Positions 25,966 through 34,437 of a stretch of DNA of 64,000 nt are shown in pieces. Both the position numbers and the translations under genes were made by a program. This stretch comes from CAZADA01 sp964526675 (GTDB taxonomy: Bacteria > Pseudomonadota > Alphaproteobacteria > Caulobacterales > Maricaulaceae). Position 1 is the stretch's first letter. The number at the start of each line of letters is the position of its first letter. The notes beneath the pieces are model-generated. The model was not told the origin of the DNA, did no database searches, and worked only from the letters and a program-made list of their open reading frames with translations. The stretch spans positions 62,001-126,000 of the forward strand of contig CAZGLY010000001.1 of the NCBI GenBank assembly GCA_964526675.1. The letters are read 5' to 3'.

Positions 25966-27780
25966 TCAGGGCACGGCGTCGAGCAACTCCGCGATCGCGC
26001 TCCACACCTCAGGCTCGTTCAAGAACGGCGCGTGGCCGACCGCCGGCGCTTCCGCCGTTTTGAGGTCAAGCTTGCGCAACCGCATCTTCGCGACGGTGTC
26101 ACGCCCCAGAAGATCAGACAGTTCACCGCGGATCACGAGGGTCGGGGTGGTCTTCAACGCCTCAAAGAAGGGCCACAAATCCGCGCCGGACTCCGCTTCT
26201 TCCAAAAACGGCTCCGCGATTGCGGGATCGTAGTCCAACAAGATCCGCCCATCCGGGGTTTGCCGATAGAGCCGCCGCGCAAACACGTCCCAAAACGCGT
26301 CTTCGTTGCGCATCGTCGGGAACGTCGCCCCGTGGGCCGCACGGGTCATGCGCGCCGCGTCCGCCCAGTCTGTCGCCGCAGGCCCGCCGCCGATGTACTC
26401 GCGAATGCGGTCCAATCCCTCGGCGCCAAGGTCGGGGCCGATGTCGTTGATGATCGCCGCGACGACTTTGCCGGGTTGCGCGGAGGCCAGCATCATGGCC
26501 ATCAACCCGCCCATGGAGCTGCCCAGCACCACCACGGGTCCGACCTCCAGCGACGTGAGCAGGCCCAACATGTCGCCGACATAATAGCCAGGCTGATAGT
26601 GATCGGGATTGGCGTCCCAGTCCGACTGGCCACGGCCGCGCTGGTCCGGCACGATGACCCGGCGGCCAAGGGCGGCGATCTGCGGCGCCACCTCCTCAAA
26701 GTCGCGTCCGTTGCGCGTCAGGCCATGCAGGCACAACACCGGCGTCTCCCGCACGGGAGCGTTGGCGTCGGCGGGCTGCGGCGCGTAATCGCGATAGAAG
26801 AGCTCCAAACCGTCCGGCGTGTGGAAATACCCCTCACGGACCGGATCGACCGGAGGCGTCGGCGCGGGTTCAGGCGCGGCGGCCGCCTCAGCGTCTGCCG
26901 CGGCGCCATCCTCAGACGCAGCCGCTTGGTCGTCATCCGCGTCCGTCGCGCCGTCGGCTTCGTGAGCGACGTCGGCGTCCCCGTCGGAGTGATCACCCGA
27001 GACCGTTGGCGGGGAGGCTTCGTCCGTCGCGGAGGCGGCCTCGTCGTCGCTGGCCGCGTCGGCCGCGGCCGCCTCCTCCGGCGCGGCGACGTCGCCCTCC
27101 GGCTCGTCGTCGGGATCGTCCTCCTGGTCCGGCGCCGCGGTCGTTGGCGTGTCGGAGCCCGCGAGGTCGTCCTCGGACACGGCGCCATCGGTGAACACGG
27201 TCTGCTCAAACACGGCGTCCGACGCCTCGTCGGACGTGTCATCGTCCGCCTGAAAGTCCGCCACCGCCGCAAGAGCCGCTTCCAGCTCCGCCGCAACGGC
27301 GTCCTCGTCATCCTGTCCCGCGATCGCCTCCATGGCCGGCGCCGCGAAAGCCTCCTCAGCCACAATCGGCGGCGTCTCCGCGCAGGGCGCATCATGGTGG
27401 GCGTGAGTTGGCTCCGCCGTCGCGTCCGCGGCGGCTTCAACGGGCGCGTCAGCCGAAGCAACGTCCGCGGCCTCGGCCAGGTCGCCCGCGGGAGACGCCG
27501 CGGGCTCTGTCCACGCCGGAACCGTCGAGGGAGCGGTCGGAGCCGGCTCCGGAGCGGGCGCCGCGTCCACAGCCGGCGCGTGCACCGGCTCAAGCGCAAG
27601 AGCGTCAGCCCCGGTCGCCCGCGACGCCACAGCGTCGCTCGCCGGGGTCGATCGCTGCCGCTTGCTCAGCGAGCCCAAAGGAAGATCCAGCAATTCCGGC
27701 GGCGGCGCGCCCTTGCCCGTCACATGGGGCAGATGATCGACCGCCCGGCCCTCAGGCCGTTTGTTGCGACGCCAAAACAT
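25966..27780 (-). CDS. Alpha/beta hydrolase with a long acidic disordered N-terminal region
   Basis: The 604-residue protein has a basic start (MFWRRNKRPEG), then about 250 residues (60-312) made almost only of Ala, Asp, Glu, Pro, Ser and Thr, and then an alpha/beta hydrolase (315-604). The hydrolase has the oxyanion segment LCLHGLTRNGRDF, nucleophile motif GSSMGG (Ser 422), a possible acid in GELSDLL and the catalytic His in GHAPFLNEP (583). Esterase, lactonase or peptidase activity all remain possible. The disordered part is not typical of the family. The ATG at 27780 is chosen; the 92 upstream open codons run toward the neighbouring hydrolase gene. Confidence 0.8.
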   Translation of the reverse strand: MFWRRNKRPEGRAVDHLPHVTGKGAPPPELLDLPLGSLSKRQRSTPASDAVASRATGADALALEPVHAPAVDAAPAPEPAPTAPSTVPAWTEPAASPAGDLAEAADVASADAPVEAAADATAEPTHAHHDAPCAETPPIVAEEAFAAPAMEAIAGQDDEDAVAAELEAALAAVADFQADDDTSDEASDAVFEQTVFTDGAVSEDDLAGSDTPTTAAPDQEDDPDDEPEGDVAAPEEAAAADAASDDEAASATDEASPPTVSGDHSDGDADVAHEADGATDADDDQAAASEDGAAADAEAAAAPEPAPTPPVDPVREGYFHTPDGLELFYRDYAPQPADANAPVRETPVLCLHGLTRNGRDFEEVAPQIAALGRRVIVPDQRGRGQSDWDANPDHYQPGYYVGDMLGLLTSLEVGPVVVLGSSMGGLMAMMLASAQPGKVVAAIINDIGPDLGAEGLDRIREYIGGGPAATDWADAARMTRAAHGATFPTMRNEDAFWDVFARRLYRQTPDGRILLDYDPAIAEPFLEEAESGADLWPFFEALKTTPTLVIRGELSDLLGRDTVAKMRLRKLDLKTAEAPAVGHAPFLNEPEVWSAIAELLDAVP

Positions 27781-27919
27781 CGCGCGCTCCGTCAATGTCG
27801 TGTGTGAAAAAACACGCTTGGACACAGCGATCGAGTCGCTCGCCCACCAGCCGTCCCAATATACGCCGAACACGCCCGAGGGGCGAGAGCCGTCGCTGTG
27901 GAATTGAAGCTCACGCGCG

Positions 27920-28918
27920 TCACTCCGCCTCCACCAAGGCGTCAGCTTCGCTCTCCGCCGCCGCGTCGCCGGTCTCAACGGCGGCCAAGAACGCCCGCGC
28001 GTCAACGAGCGTTTGATCTGGCGCCTCTTCCTGCGGGATATGACCAAGATCGTCATAGACCTTGGCGCGCGCGCCCGGGATGGCGGCGGCGAACCGCTCG
28101 GCGTGCTCGACGGGAACGACCGTGTCGCGCGCGCCCCAAAGAATAAGCGTCGGCGTGGTCATGTCCCGCAGCGCCGGCTCCGGATCCGGTAGGGTGAACA
28201 CCTCCACGCGCGCCAACAAGGCCGCGCCATTGCCCTCGCGCCGCATCAGATCGCGCACCCGCGCCGGCGCCGCGGGATCCATGCGTTCGGGATCGCCAAA
28301 GAGGCCGCGTGTCGCCGTCTCCACGCCAATCGCGGGCGCGGTGCGCAAATAGCCTTGAACCAAGGCCGGCACGGGCGCCGGCTCATCGCCAACCCCGCGG
28401 TTGGGGTACCCGCCCGGAGCGATCAGGACCAAGGCGCTGACATTCTGTGGATAAGCCGCGGCGTACCGCCACGCGACCAGGCCGCCCAGCGAATTGCCCG
28501 CAAGCGCGAAGCGCTCCAGCGCCAGCTCATCCACCAAGGCGGCCACCAAATCGACGGTCTGTTCGTTGGTGTAACGCCCCTGCGGATCTGGTCCTGTCAG
28601 CCCGTGGCCGGGCAAATCGAACCGGATCACCCGCCACGCGTCGGCGAGACCATCGGCCCACGCCTCCCACGTCTCCAAGCTGTGGGAGAAACCGTGGATC
28701 AGGACGATCGTCGGCGCGTCCGCGGGTCCGTCTTCGCGCACCCGAAAGCGAACGCCGTCAGCCGTCACATAACGGTCCGACGCGGCGCCGTATTGCGTTT
28801 CAAGGGCTTCAGCCGCCAGCGGCGCCCCCGAGCCGGAGCCCAGCAACGCCCGCACGCCAAACACGGCCCCCGCCGCCGCCAGCAGAAGCACGCCCACAAC
28901 AATCAGAACTGTCCGCAT
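27920..28918 (-). CDS. Alpha/beta hydrolase with N-terminal membrane anchor
   Basis: The 332-residue protein has one hydrophobic helix (residues 4-25) and then an alpha/beta hydrolase. Visible motifs are the oxyanion block VLIHGFSHSLETWEAW, LPGHGLTGP, the nucleophile GNSLGG near residue 147, LWGARDTVVP with the acid, and the catalytic His in DLGHIPQEE. An acidic tail ends the chain. It probably sits on the outer face of the inner membrane. Substrate is unknown. It starts at the ATG at 28918, 10 bp after the end of eda on the same strand, so it may be the last gene of an edd-eda transcript. Confidence 0.82.
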   Translation of the reverse strand: MRTVLIVVGVLLLAAAGAVFGVRALLGSGSGAPLAAEALETQYGAASDRYVTADGVRFRVREDGPADAPTIVLIHGFSHSLETWEAWADGLADAWRVIRFDLPGHGLTGPDPQGRYTNEQTVDLVAALVDELALERFALAGNSLGGLVAWRYAAAYPQNVSALVLIAPGGYPNRGVGDEPAPVPALVQGYLRTAPAIGVETATRGLFGDPERMDPAAPARVRDLMRREGNGAALLARVEVFTLPDPEPALRDMTTPTLILWGARDTVVPVEHAERFAAAIPGARAKVYDDLGHIPQEEAPDQTLVDARAFLAAVETGDAAAESEADALVEAE

Positions 28919-28928
28919 ACCGTTCCCC

Positions 28929-29573
28929 CTACGCCGCCAGAGCCGCCGCGGCCTCCGCCAACCGCGTGACGCCGGCCCAATCCTTCGCCGCGACCGCGGC
29001 CTGAGGCGCCACCCAGGATCCGCCCACGCAGGCCACATTGGGCAACGCCAAATAGTCCGGCGCGGTCTCCGCCGTGACGCCGCCGGTCGGGCAAAACGTG
29101 ATCTGAGGCAAAGGCCCGTGGATCGCCTTGAGGTACGCCCGTCCCCCCGCAGGCTCGGCCGGGAAGAACTTCTGGATCGCGAAGCCGGCTTCGTAAAGCG
29201 CCATCATCTCCGAGGCCGTGGCCGCTCCTGGAAGCGCGGGCGCGTCAAGCGCCTCCAGCGTCTCAATCATGAGGCGCGAGGTTCCCGGCGTGACCAAGAA
29301 GTCCGCCCCGGCGTCGACGCAACGCCGCGCGTCATCCGGCGTCTTGATGCTCCCCACGCCCACATAGGCGTCCGGCGCAGCGGCCTTCATCCGGCCAATC
29401 GACTCAAAGCCCGCCGCCGTGCGCAGCGTCGTCTCCAAAACGCGCAAACCGCCGGCGAAGAGCGCCTCCGCCAGCGGCGCGGCGTCGTCCAAATCATCAA
29501 TCGCCAAAACGGGAATGACCGTCGCCGCCGCCACGATTGGCTGGATTCGAGCCGCGCCCTCCGCCCCGCTCAC
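28929..29573 (-). CDS. eda: 2-dehydro-3-deoxy-6-phosphogluconate aldolase
   Basis: The 214-residue class I aldolase splits KDPG into pyruvate and glyceraldehyde 3-phosphate, the last step of the Entner-Doudoroff pathway. It has the catalytic Glu in LRVLETTLRT, FLVTPGTS, the Schiff-base Lys in IQKFFPAEPAGG, and the phosphate loop FCPTGGVT. It starts with GTG overlapping the edd stop by 4 bp, so translation of the two is coupled. Length and motifs are normal for the family. Confidence 0.93.
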   Translation of the reverse strand: MSGAEGAARIQPIVAAATVIPVLAIDDLDDAAPLAEALFAGGLRVLETTLRTAAGFESIGRMKAAAPDAYVGVGSIKTPDDARRCVDAGADFLVTPGTSRLMIETLEALDAPALPGAATASEMMALYEAGFAIQKFFPAEPAGGRAYLKAIHGPLPQITFCPTGGVTAETAPDYLALPNVACVGGSWVAPQAAVAAKDWAGVTRLAEAAAALAA

Positions 29574-31441
29574 GCCAGCGCCTCCGCCAAGGCCGGCGCG
29601 GCCGCATCGAACGCCCCGAAGGTCATCGCGCCTTCGTCAGCGCGGGTCGCCCGCGTGCGGAACCCAGCGAACAGCTCCCGGCCCAAGCCTTGATGTTCGC
29701 CAGTCAGATCCGCCGTCGCCGCCTCCCGCGCCGCGAATGTGGCCGCATCCACCTGCACATCCAACACCCCGGCTTCGCTATCCAGCCGGATCACGTCGCC
29801 ATCGCGCACCTTCGCGATCGGCCCGCCGTCGGCGGCTTCCGCGCAGACATGGATCGCCGCCGGCACTTTGCCGGACGCGCCGGACATGCGCCCGTCCGTC
29901 ACCAACGCCACCTTGAAGCCGCGATCTTGCAGCACGCCGAGGCTCGGCGTCAGCTTGTGCAGCTCGGGCATGCCGTTGGCTTGCGGGCCTTGGAAGCGCA
30001 CCACAGCGACGAAATCCCGCTCAAGCTCGCCGGCTTTGAAGCGATCCAACAGCTCCTGCTGGGAGTGGAAAACGATCGCCGGCGCCTCCACCACCCGGTG
30101 CTCAGGCTTGACGGCGGACACCTTGATGACCGCGCGCCCCAGCCCGCCGTCCAGCAAATGCAACCCGCCGGTGGCGCTGAACGGATCGGAAACCGGCCGC
30201 AGCACATCCGTATCGCCGGACTCCGCCGGGGCGTCGCGCCACGTCAGCGCGCCGTCGACCAGCGCCGGCTCCTGGGCGTAGCGGCGCAGGCCAGGGCCGG
30301 CAATCGTGCGCACATCCTCATGCATCAGGCCCGCATCCAAGAGTTCGCGGACCAAAAAGCCCATGCCGCCCGCGGCGTGGAAGTGGTTCACGTCCGCCAA
30401 GCCGTTGGGATAGATCCGGCAGAGCAGCGGCGTCACCTGCGCCAAACCCTCAAAATCCGTCCAGTCGACGAGAATCCCGGCGGCCCGCGCCATCGCGATG
30501 ATGTGGATCGTGTGGTTCGTCGACCCGCCCGTGGCGTTCAAGCCGACAATGGCGTTCACCACCGCCCGCTCGTCGATGACGTCGCAAAACGGGATCGGCT
30601 CAGCGCCAAGATCGGTGATCGCCGCGGCGCGCTGGGCGGTGGCGACGGTGAGCGCGTCGCGAAGGGGCGTGTTCGGATTGACAAAAGCCGTTCCCGGCAA
30701 ATGCAGGCCCATCACCTCCATCAGCATCTGGTTGGAGTTCGCGGTGCCGTAGAAGGTGCACGTGCCTGGGCTGTGATAGCTCTTGGACTCCGCCTCCAAC
30801 AGGGCGTCGCGCCCGACCTTGCCTTCGGCGTGCAGCTGGCGCACCCGCGCCTTCTCCGCATTCGGGAGACCCGACGGCATCGGCCCGGCGGGACAGAACA
30901 CCGCGGGCAGGTGCCCAAATCGCGCCGCGCCAATAAAGAGGCCCGGCACGATCTTGTCGCAGACGCCGAGATAAAGCGCTGAGTCAAACACGTTGTGGGA
31001 CAAGCTCACCGCCGTCGCCAACGCGATCACATCGCGCGAAAACAACGACAGATCCATGCCCGGCTGGCCTTGTGTGACGCCGTCGCACATCGCCGGCACG
31101 CCCCCCGCAATCTGGGCGGTTGCGCCGACGTCGCGGGTCGCGGCTTTGATATGCTCGGGAAACACGCCGAGTGGCTGATGCGCCGACAGCATGTCGTTGT
31201 AGGCGGTGACGATGCCGACGTTTGGCCACCGCGCTTCGCCGAACACGTCTTTGATGCGCGCCTTGTCGTCCGACGGGCTGGCCGCGAAGGCGTGAGCCAG
31301 ATTGCCGCACGAAACGGTCTTGCGGTGCGGCCCGTCGCGACGCGCGGCGGCCATCTGTTCAAGGTAGGCGGCCCGCGAATTCCGGCTGCGCGCACGAATG
31401 CGCTCCGTCACCTCCTGCACGCGTGGGTGGATCACCGCCAT
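29570..31441 (-). CDS. edd: Phosphogluconate dehydratase
   Basis: The 623-residue enzyme dehydrates 6-phosphogluconate to KDPG in the Entner-Doudoroff pathway. It belongs to the IlvD/Edd family with a labile Fe-S cluster; the cluster cysteines are in PAMCDGVTQG, GVCDKIVPG and PGTCTFYGTANSNQ. NVGIVTAYNDMLSAHQPL near the N-terminus is typical of Edd rather than IlvD. It forms an operon with eda. The chromosome segment shows no zwf or pgl nearby. Length matches the family. Confidence 0.94.
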   Translation of the reverse strand: MAVIHPRVQEVTERIRARSRNSRAAYLEQMAAARRDGPHRKTVSCGNLAHAFAASPSDDKARIKDVFGEARWPNVGIVTAYNDMLSAHQPLGVFPEHIKAATRDVGATAQIAGGVPAMCDGVTQGQPGMDLSLFSRDVIALATAVSLSHNVFDSALYLGVCDKIVPGLFIGAARFGHLPAVFCPAGPMPSGLPNAEKARVRQLHAEGKVGRDALLEAESKSYHSPGTCTFYGTANSNQMLMEVMGLHLPGTAFVNPNTPLRDALTVATAQRAAAITDLGAEPIPFCDVIDERAVVNAIVGLNATGGSTNHTIHIIAMARAAGILVDWTDFEGLAQVTPLLCRIYPNGLADVNHFHAAGGMGFLVRELLDAGLMHEDVRTIAGPGLRRYAQEPALVDGALTWRDAPAESGDTDVLRPVSDPFSATGGLHLLDGGLGRAVIKVSAVKPEHRVVEAPAIVFHSQQELLDRFKAGELERDFVAVVRFQGPQANGMPELHKLTPSLGVLQDRGFKVALVTDGRMSGASGKVPAAIHVCAEAADGGPIAKVRDGDVIRLDSEAGVLDVQVDAATFAAREAATADLTGEHQGLGRELFAGFRTRATRADEGAMTFGAFDAAAPALAEALA

Positions 31442-31564
31442 GCTCGGCCTCCGGCTTGTTGAGCGATCGCGACGAACGACCGCTGCCGCCGGGACCCTAC
31501 GTCTGTTGGGACCAGGACGCTATGGGTCTGGCGGTCGCGGAAGCCCGCGTCGCGGGGCGCGCCG

Positions 31565-32155
31565 TCATGCCGCTGTGGCCGGTTCCGTCGCCTTTTTGAT
31601 CTGATTGGCGAGCAACACCGCCGCAACGCCTGTCGACAGAAAGTTCACGCCCAGCAGGACGCCGAGAACAATCGCCGACGCGCCTGGCAAACCCAACGCG
31701 ATCAACACGCCGACGCCCACGCTGATCAACGCCGAGACCAGCACGACCACCCATCCCCGCGCCGGCCGCACGCGCAGCGCGAAGAGCGCCTGCAGCACGC
31801 CTTCCACGAAGAACACCGTCGCCACCACGAGCGTGAGGGCCAACAGACCGCCCAGGGGATCAAACAGCAAAAACAGACCCGCACCGACCGTCAGCACACT
31901 CAACAGCACGGACCATGCCAGCGCGCCAACGCCCCGCACGCCAAACGCGCCGACGAGGCCGGCGACGCCGGCCAACACGAACAGCCAGCCAATGAGATAG
32001 TTCGCCGCCAGGCTCGCCAGCATCGGAAAGAGGATCGCCAACACGCCGACGACGATGTGGACGATTCCGCTCCAGAACAGCCAGGTCCTGCCCTTGCGCA
32101 GCCCCTCCATGGTGGCGGGATCGCCAACGATGCGCATGCGTATGTCGTCGCTCAT
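31565..32155 (-). CDS. HdeD-family membrane protein
   Basis: The 196-residue protein has six hydrophobic helices and matches the DUF308/HdeD family. Segments such as IVHIVVGVLAILFP, NYLIGWLFVLAGVAGL and a repeated short-helix pattern are typical. HdeD of E. coli contributes to acid resistance at high cell density, but the function in alphaproteobacteria is not established. It stands alone between edd and tkt with gaps of about 120 and 90 bp, and it has a normal length. Confidence 0.82.
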   Translation of the reverse strand: MSDDIRMRIVGDPATMEGLRKGRTWLFWSGIVHIVVGVLAILFPMLASLAANYLIGWLFVLAGVAGLVGAFGVRGVGALAWSVLLSVLTVGAGLFLLFDPLGGLLALTLVVATVFFVEGVLQALFALRVRPARGWVVVLVSALISVGVGVLIALGLPGASAIVLGVLLGVNFLSTGVAAVLLANQIKKATEPATAA

Positions 32156-32245
32156 GAACGCCTCCGGAGTCCGGCCCCCTACGGGCGCGTCGCCAACGCT
32201 AAGGGTATAGAACCAAATGGAGGCGCGAGCGACGTCCCGCCCGCA

Positions 32246-34273
32246 TCAGCGCCGCGAACCGTCGCCGGCCCGCGCCTCGCGCACAGCCGCCGCGACGGCG
32301 TCCGCCGTCAGGCCAAAATGCGCGAAGACGTCCGCGCCCGGTCCGCTCGCGCCGAAGCCGCTCATGCCCACGAACCGATCGCCCCGCCGCAGCCAGCGGT
32401 CCCAGCCCTGGCGCACGCCCGCTTCCACGACCACGCGCAGCGGCGCGGATCCCAGCGTCTCGTCCTGGTAGGCCGCCGATTGCGCGTCGAAGAGATCCAA
32501 GCACGGCATGCTGACCACCCGGCACGCCACGCCCTCGCGCGCGAGCATCTCGGCCGCCGCCACAGCGAGCGAGGCTTCCGTGCCGCTGGCGATCAACGTC
32601 ACGTCCGGCGCGGCGCTGTCGGACAGGATGTAGCCCCCACGGGCGCAGGCGTTGCCGTCCCGCGGCTCCGTCCGAATTTGCGGAACGCCTTGACGCGACA
32701 ACGCGAGCACGCTCGGCCGCTCCGCCTCGAGCGCCAGCTCCCAGCACTCCAGCGCCTCGACCACATCGGCGGGCCTGAACACGTTCAGACCGGGGATCGC
32801 GCGAAGCGACGCCACATGCTCCACCGGTTGGTGGGTCGGGCCATCCTCACCCACGCCGATGGAGTCATGGGTCATCACGAAGATCGACCGCACGCCCATC
32901 AGCGCCGCCAAACGGATCGACGGCCGGCAATAATCGCTGAACACCAAGAACGTGCCGCCATAGGGGATCACCCCGCCATGGAGGGCCATGCCGTTCATAG
33001 CGGCGGCCATAGCGTGCTCGCGAACGCCGTAGTGGATGTACCGCCCCGCGTAATCGTCGGCCGTGAGCAGCGAAAGCCCCGACGCTTTGGTGTTGTTGGA
33101 CCCCGTGAGGTCCGCGGACCCCCCGATCAATTCCGGCAAAGCCGGCGCAACCGCGTCCAACGCGACGCCCGAGGCTTTGCGCGTCGCCATCTTGGCGGGC
33201 GCGGCCAACGCCTTTGTTTTGGCCGCCGCCAGCGCCGCGCGCGCCGGACCGCTCAGCTCCGCCGCCAGCGCGCCGCGGAACGCCTCCGCCTGGGGGTGCG
33301 CCGCCACACGCGCGTCCCACGCCTCGCGCACCGGGCGCCCCCGAGCTCCCGCAGCGCTCCAAACCGCTTGGATATCCTCTGGAATCTCGAACGGCGGGTG
33401 GGGCCAGTCCAACGCCTGACGGGCCGCCGCCACTTCCTCCGCGCCCAGCGGCGCGCCATGGGCGGCGGCGGTCGCGCCTTTGTTCGGCGCGCCGAACCCA
33501 ATCGTCGTGCGGCACGCGATCAAGACCGGCCGCTCGGCGGTTTGCGCCCACGTCAGCGCCTCGCGCACCGCGTCCGGATCATGCCCGTCGACGGCGCGCG
33601 TCGCCCAGCCGGACGCCTCAAAACGGGCGCGCTGATCGGTCGAGTCCGACAGCGACACCGGCCCATCGATCGAAATCGCGTTGTCGTCCCACAGGACGAC
33701 GAGCCGGTTGAGCTTCAAATGCCCGGCCAGAGTGATCGCTTCTTGGCTGACGCCTTCCATCAGGCAGCCATCGCCTGCGATGACATAGGTGCGGTGGTCG
33801 ACAAGCTCCGCGCCAAACCGCGCGCGCAGATGCGCCTCCGCGATCGCCATACCGACGGCGTTGGCCAAACCCTGGCCCAACGGCCCCGTGGTCGTTTCCG
33901 CCAGAGCCACATGCCCCCATTCGGGATGGCCCGCCGTCCGCGATCCCAATTGGCGAAAGGCCTTGAGCTGTTCCAGCGGCAGATCCGCATAGCCAAGGAG
34001 ATGGCCCAGGCCATACAGCAACATGGAGCCATGGCCGGCCGACAGCACGAAACGGTCGCGGTCCGGCCACCGAGGGTCGGCCGCGTCAAACGTGAGAAAC
34101 TCGCGGAACAACACGGTCGCGACGTCCGCCATGCCCATCGGCATGCCGGGGTGGCCCGAATTGGCCTGCTCCACCGCGTCCATCGCCAAGGCGCGCAGCG
34201 CGTTCGCTAAGCGCCGCTCGTCCACCTGGGACGCGGTGCGTCCATCGCCCGCGATCGCCGTCGTGTCCGTCAT
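32246..34273 (-). CDS. tkt: Transketolase
   Basis: The 675-residue thiamine-diphosphate enzyme links the pentose phosphate pathway and glycolysis by moving two-carbon units. Markers are EQANSGHPGMPMGMADVA, SAGHGSMLLYGLGHLLG, the TPP/metal motif VIAGDGCLMEG with the Asn of WDDNAISIDG, and FFVT-like PYGGTFLVFSDYCRPSIRLAAL in the second half. The C-terminal domain is complete. Length is normal for bacterial transketolases. It stands in the central-carbon block with edd and eda, but 90 bp and an HdeD gene separate it from them. Confidence 0.95.
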   Translation of the reverse strand: MTDTTAIAGDGRTASQVDERRLANALRALAMDAVEQANSGHPGMPMGMADVATVLFREFLTFDAADPRWPDRDRFVLSAGHGSMLLYGLGHLLGYADLPLEQLKAFRQLGSRTAGHPEWGHVALAETTTGPLGQGLANAVGMAIAEAHLRARFGAELVDHRTYVIAGDGCLMEGVSQEAITLAGHLKLNRLVVLWDDNAISIDGPVSLSDSTDQRARFEASGWATRAVDGHDPDAVREALTWAQTAERPVLIACRTTIGFGAPNKGATAAAHGAPLGAEEVAAARQALDWPHPPFEIPEDIQAVWSAAGARGRPVREAWDARVAAHPQAEAFRGALAAELSGPARAALAAAKTKALAAPAKMATRKASGVALDAVAPALPELIGGSADLTGSNNTKASGLSLLTADDYAGRYIHYGVREHAMAAAMNGMALHGGVIPYGGTFLVFSDYCRPSIRLAALMGVRSIFVMTHDSIGVGEDGPTHQPVEHVASLRAIPGLNVFRPADVVEALECWELALEAERPSVLALSRQGVPQIRTEPRDGNACARGGYILSDSAAPDVTLIASGTEASLAVAAAEMLAREGVACRVVSMPCLDLFDAQSAAYQDETLGSAPLRVVVEAGVRQGWDRWLRRGDRFVGMSGFGASGPGADVFAHFGLTADAVAAAVREARAGDGSRR

Positions 34274-34437
34274 GCTGGATCCCTCGCCGTCGTCCTCGAC
34301 CCCGCTCCCCAGATCCGGGAGACCGTTTCAACACGCCGTGACTGCACGATGAAGGCCAAGCCCGCCGCCATCCGTCGCGTTGAGCCTGGGCTATGGCGGC
34401 TTGGGACGTTCGTGTCTACCGCTGGACGCGGTCGCGT

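Noticed and set aside
26032..27807. Plus-strand open frame of 591 codons across the acidic hydrolase gene
   Set aside because: It is antisense to the Asp/Glu/Ala-rich coding region, so the reverse strand reads as Arg/Val/Gly-rich repeats. The hydrolase reading has real catalytic motifs.
32057..34210. Plus-strand open frame of 717 codons across tkt
   Set aside because: It is antisense to a complete transketolase and has no recognisable motif.
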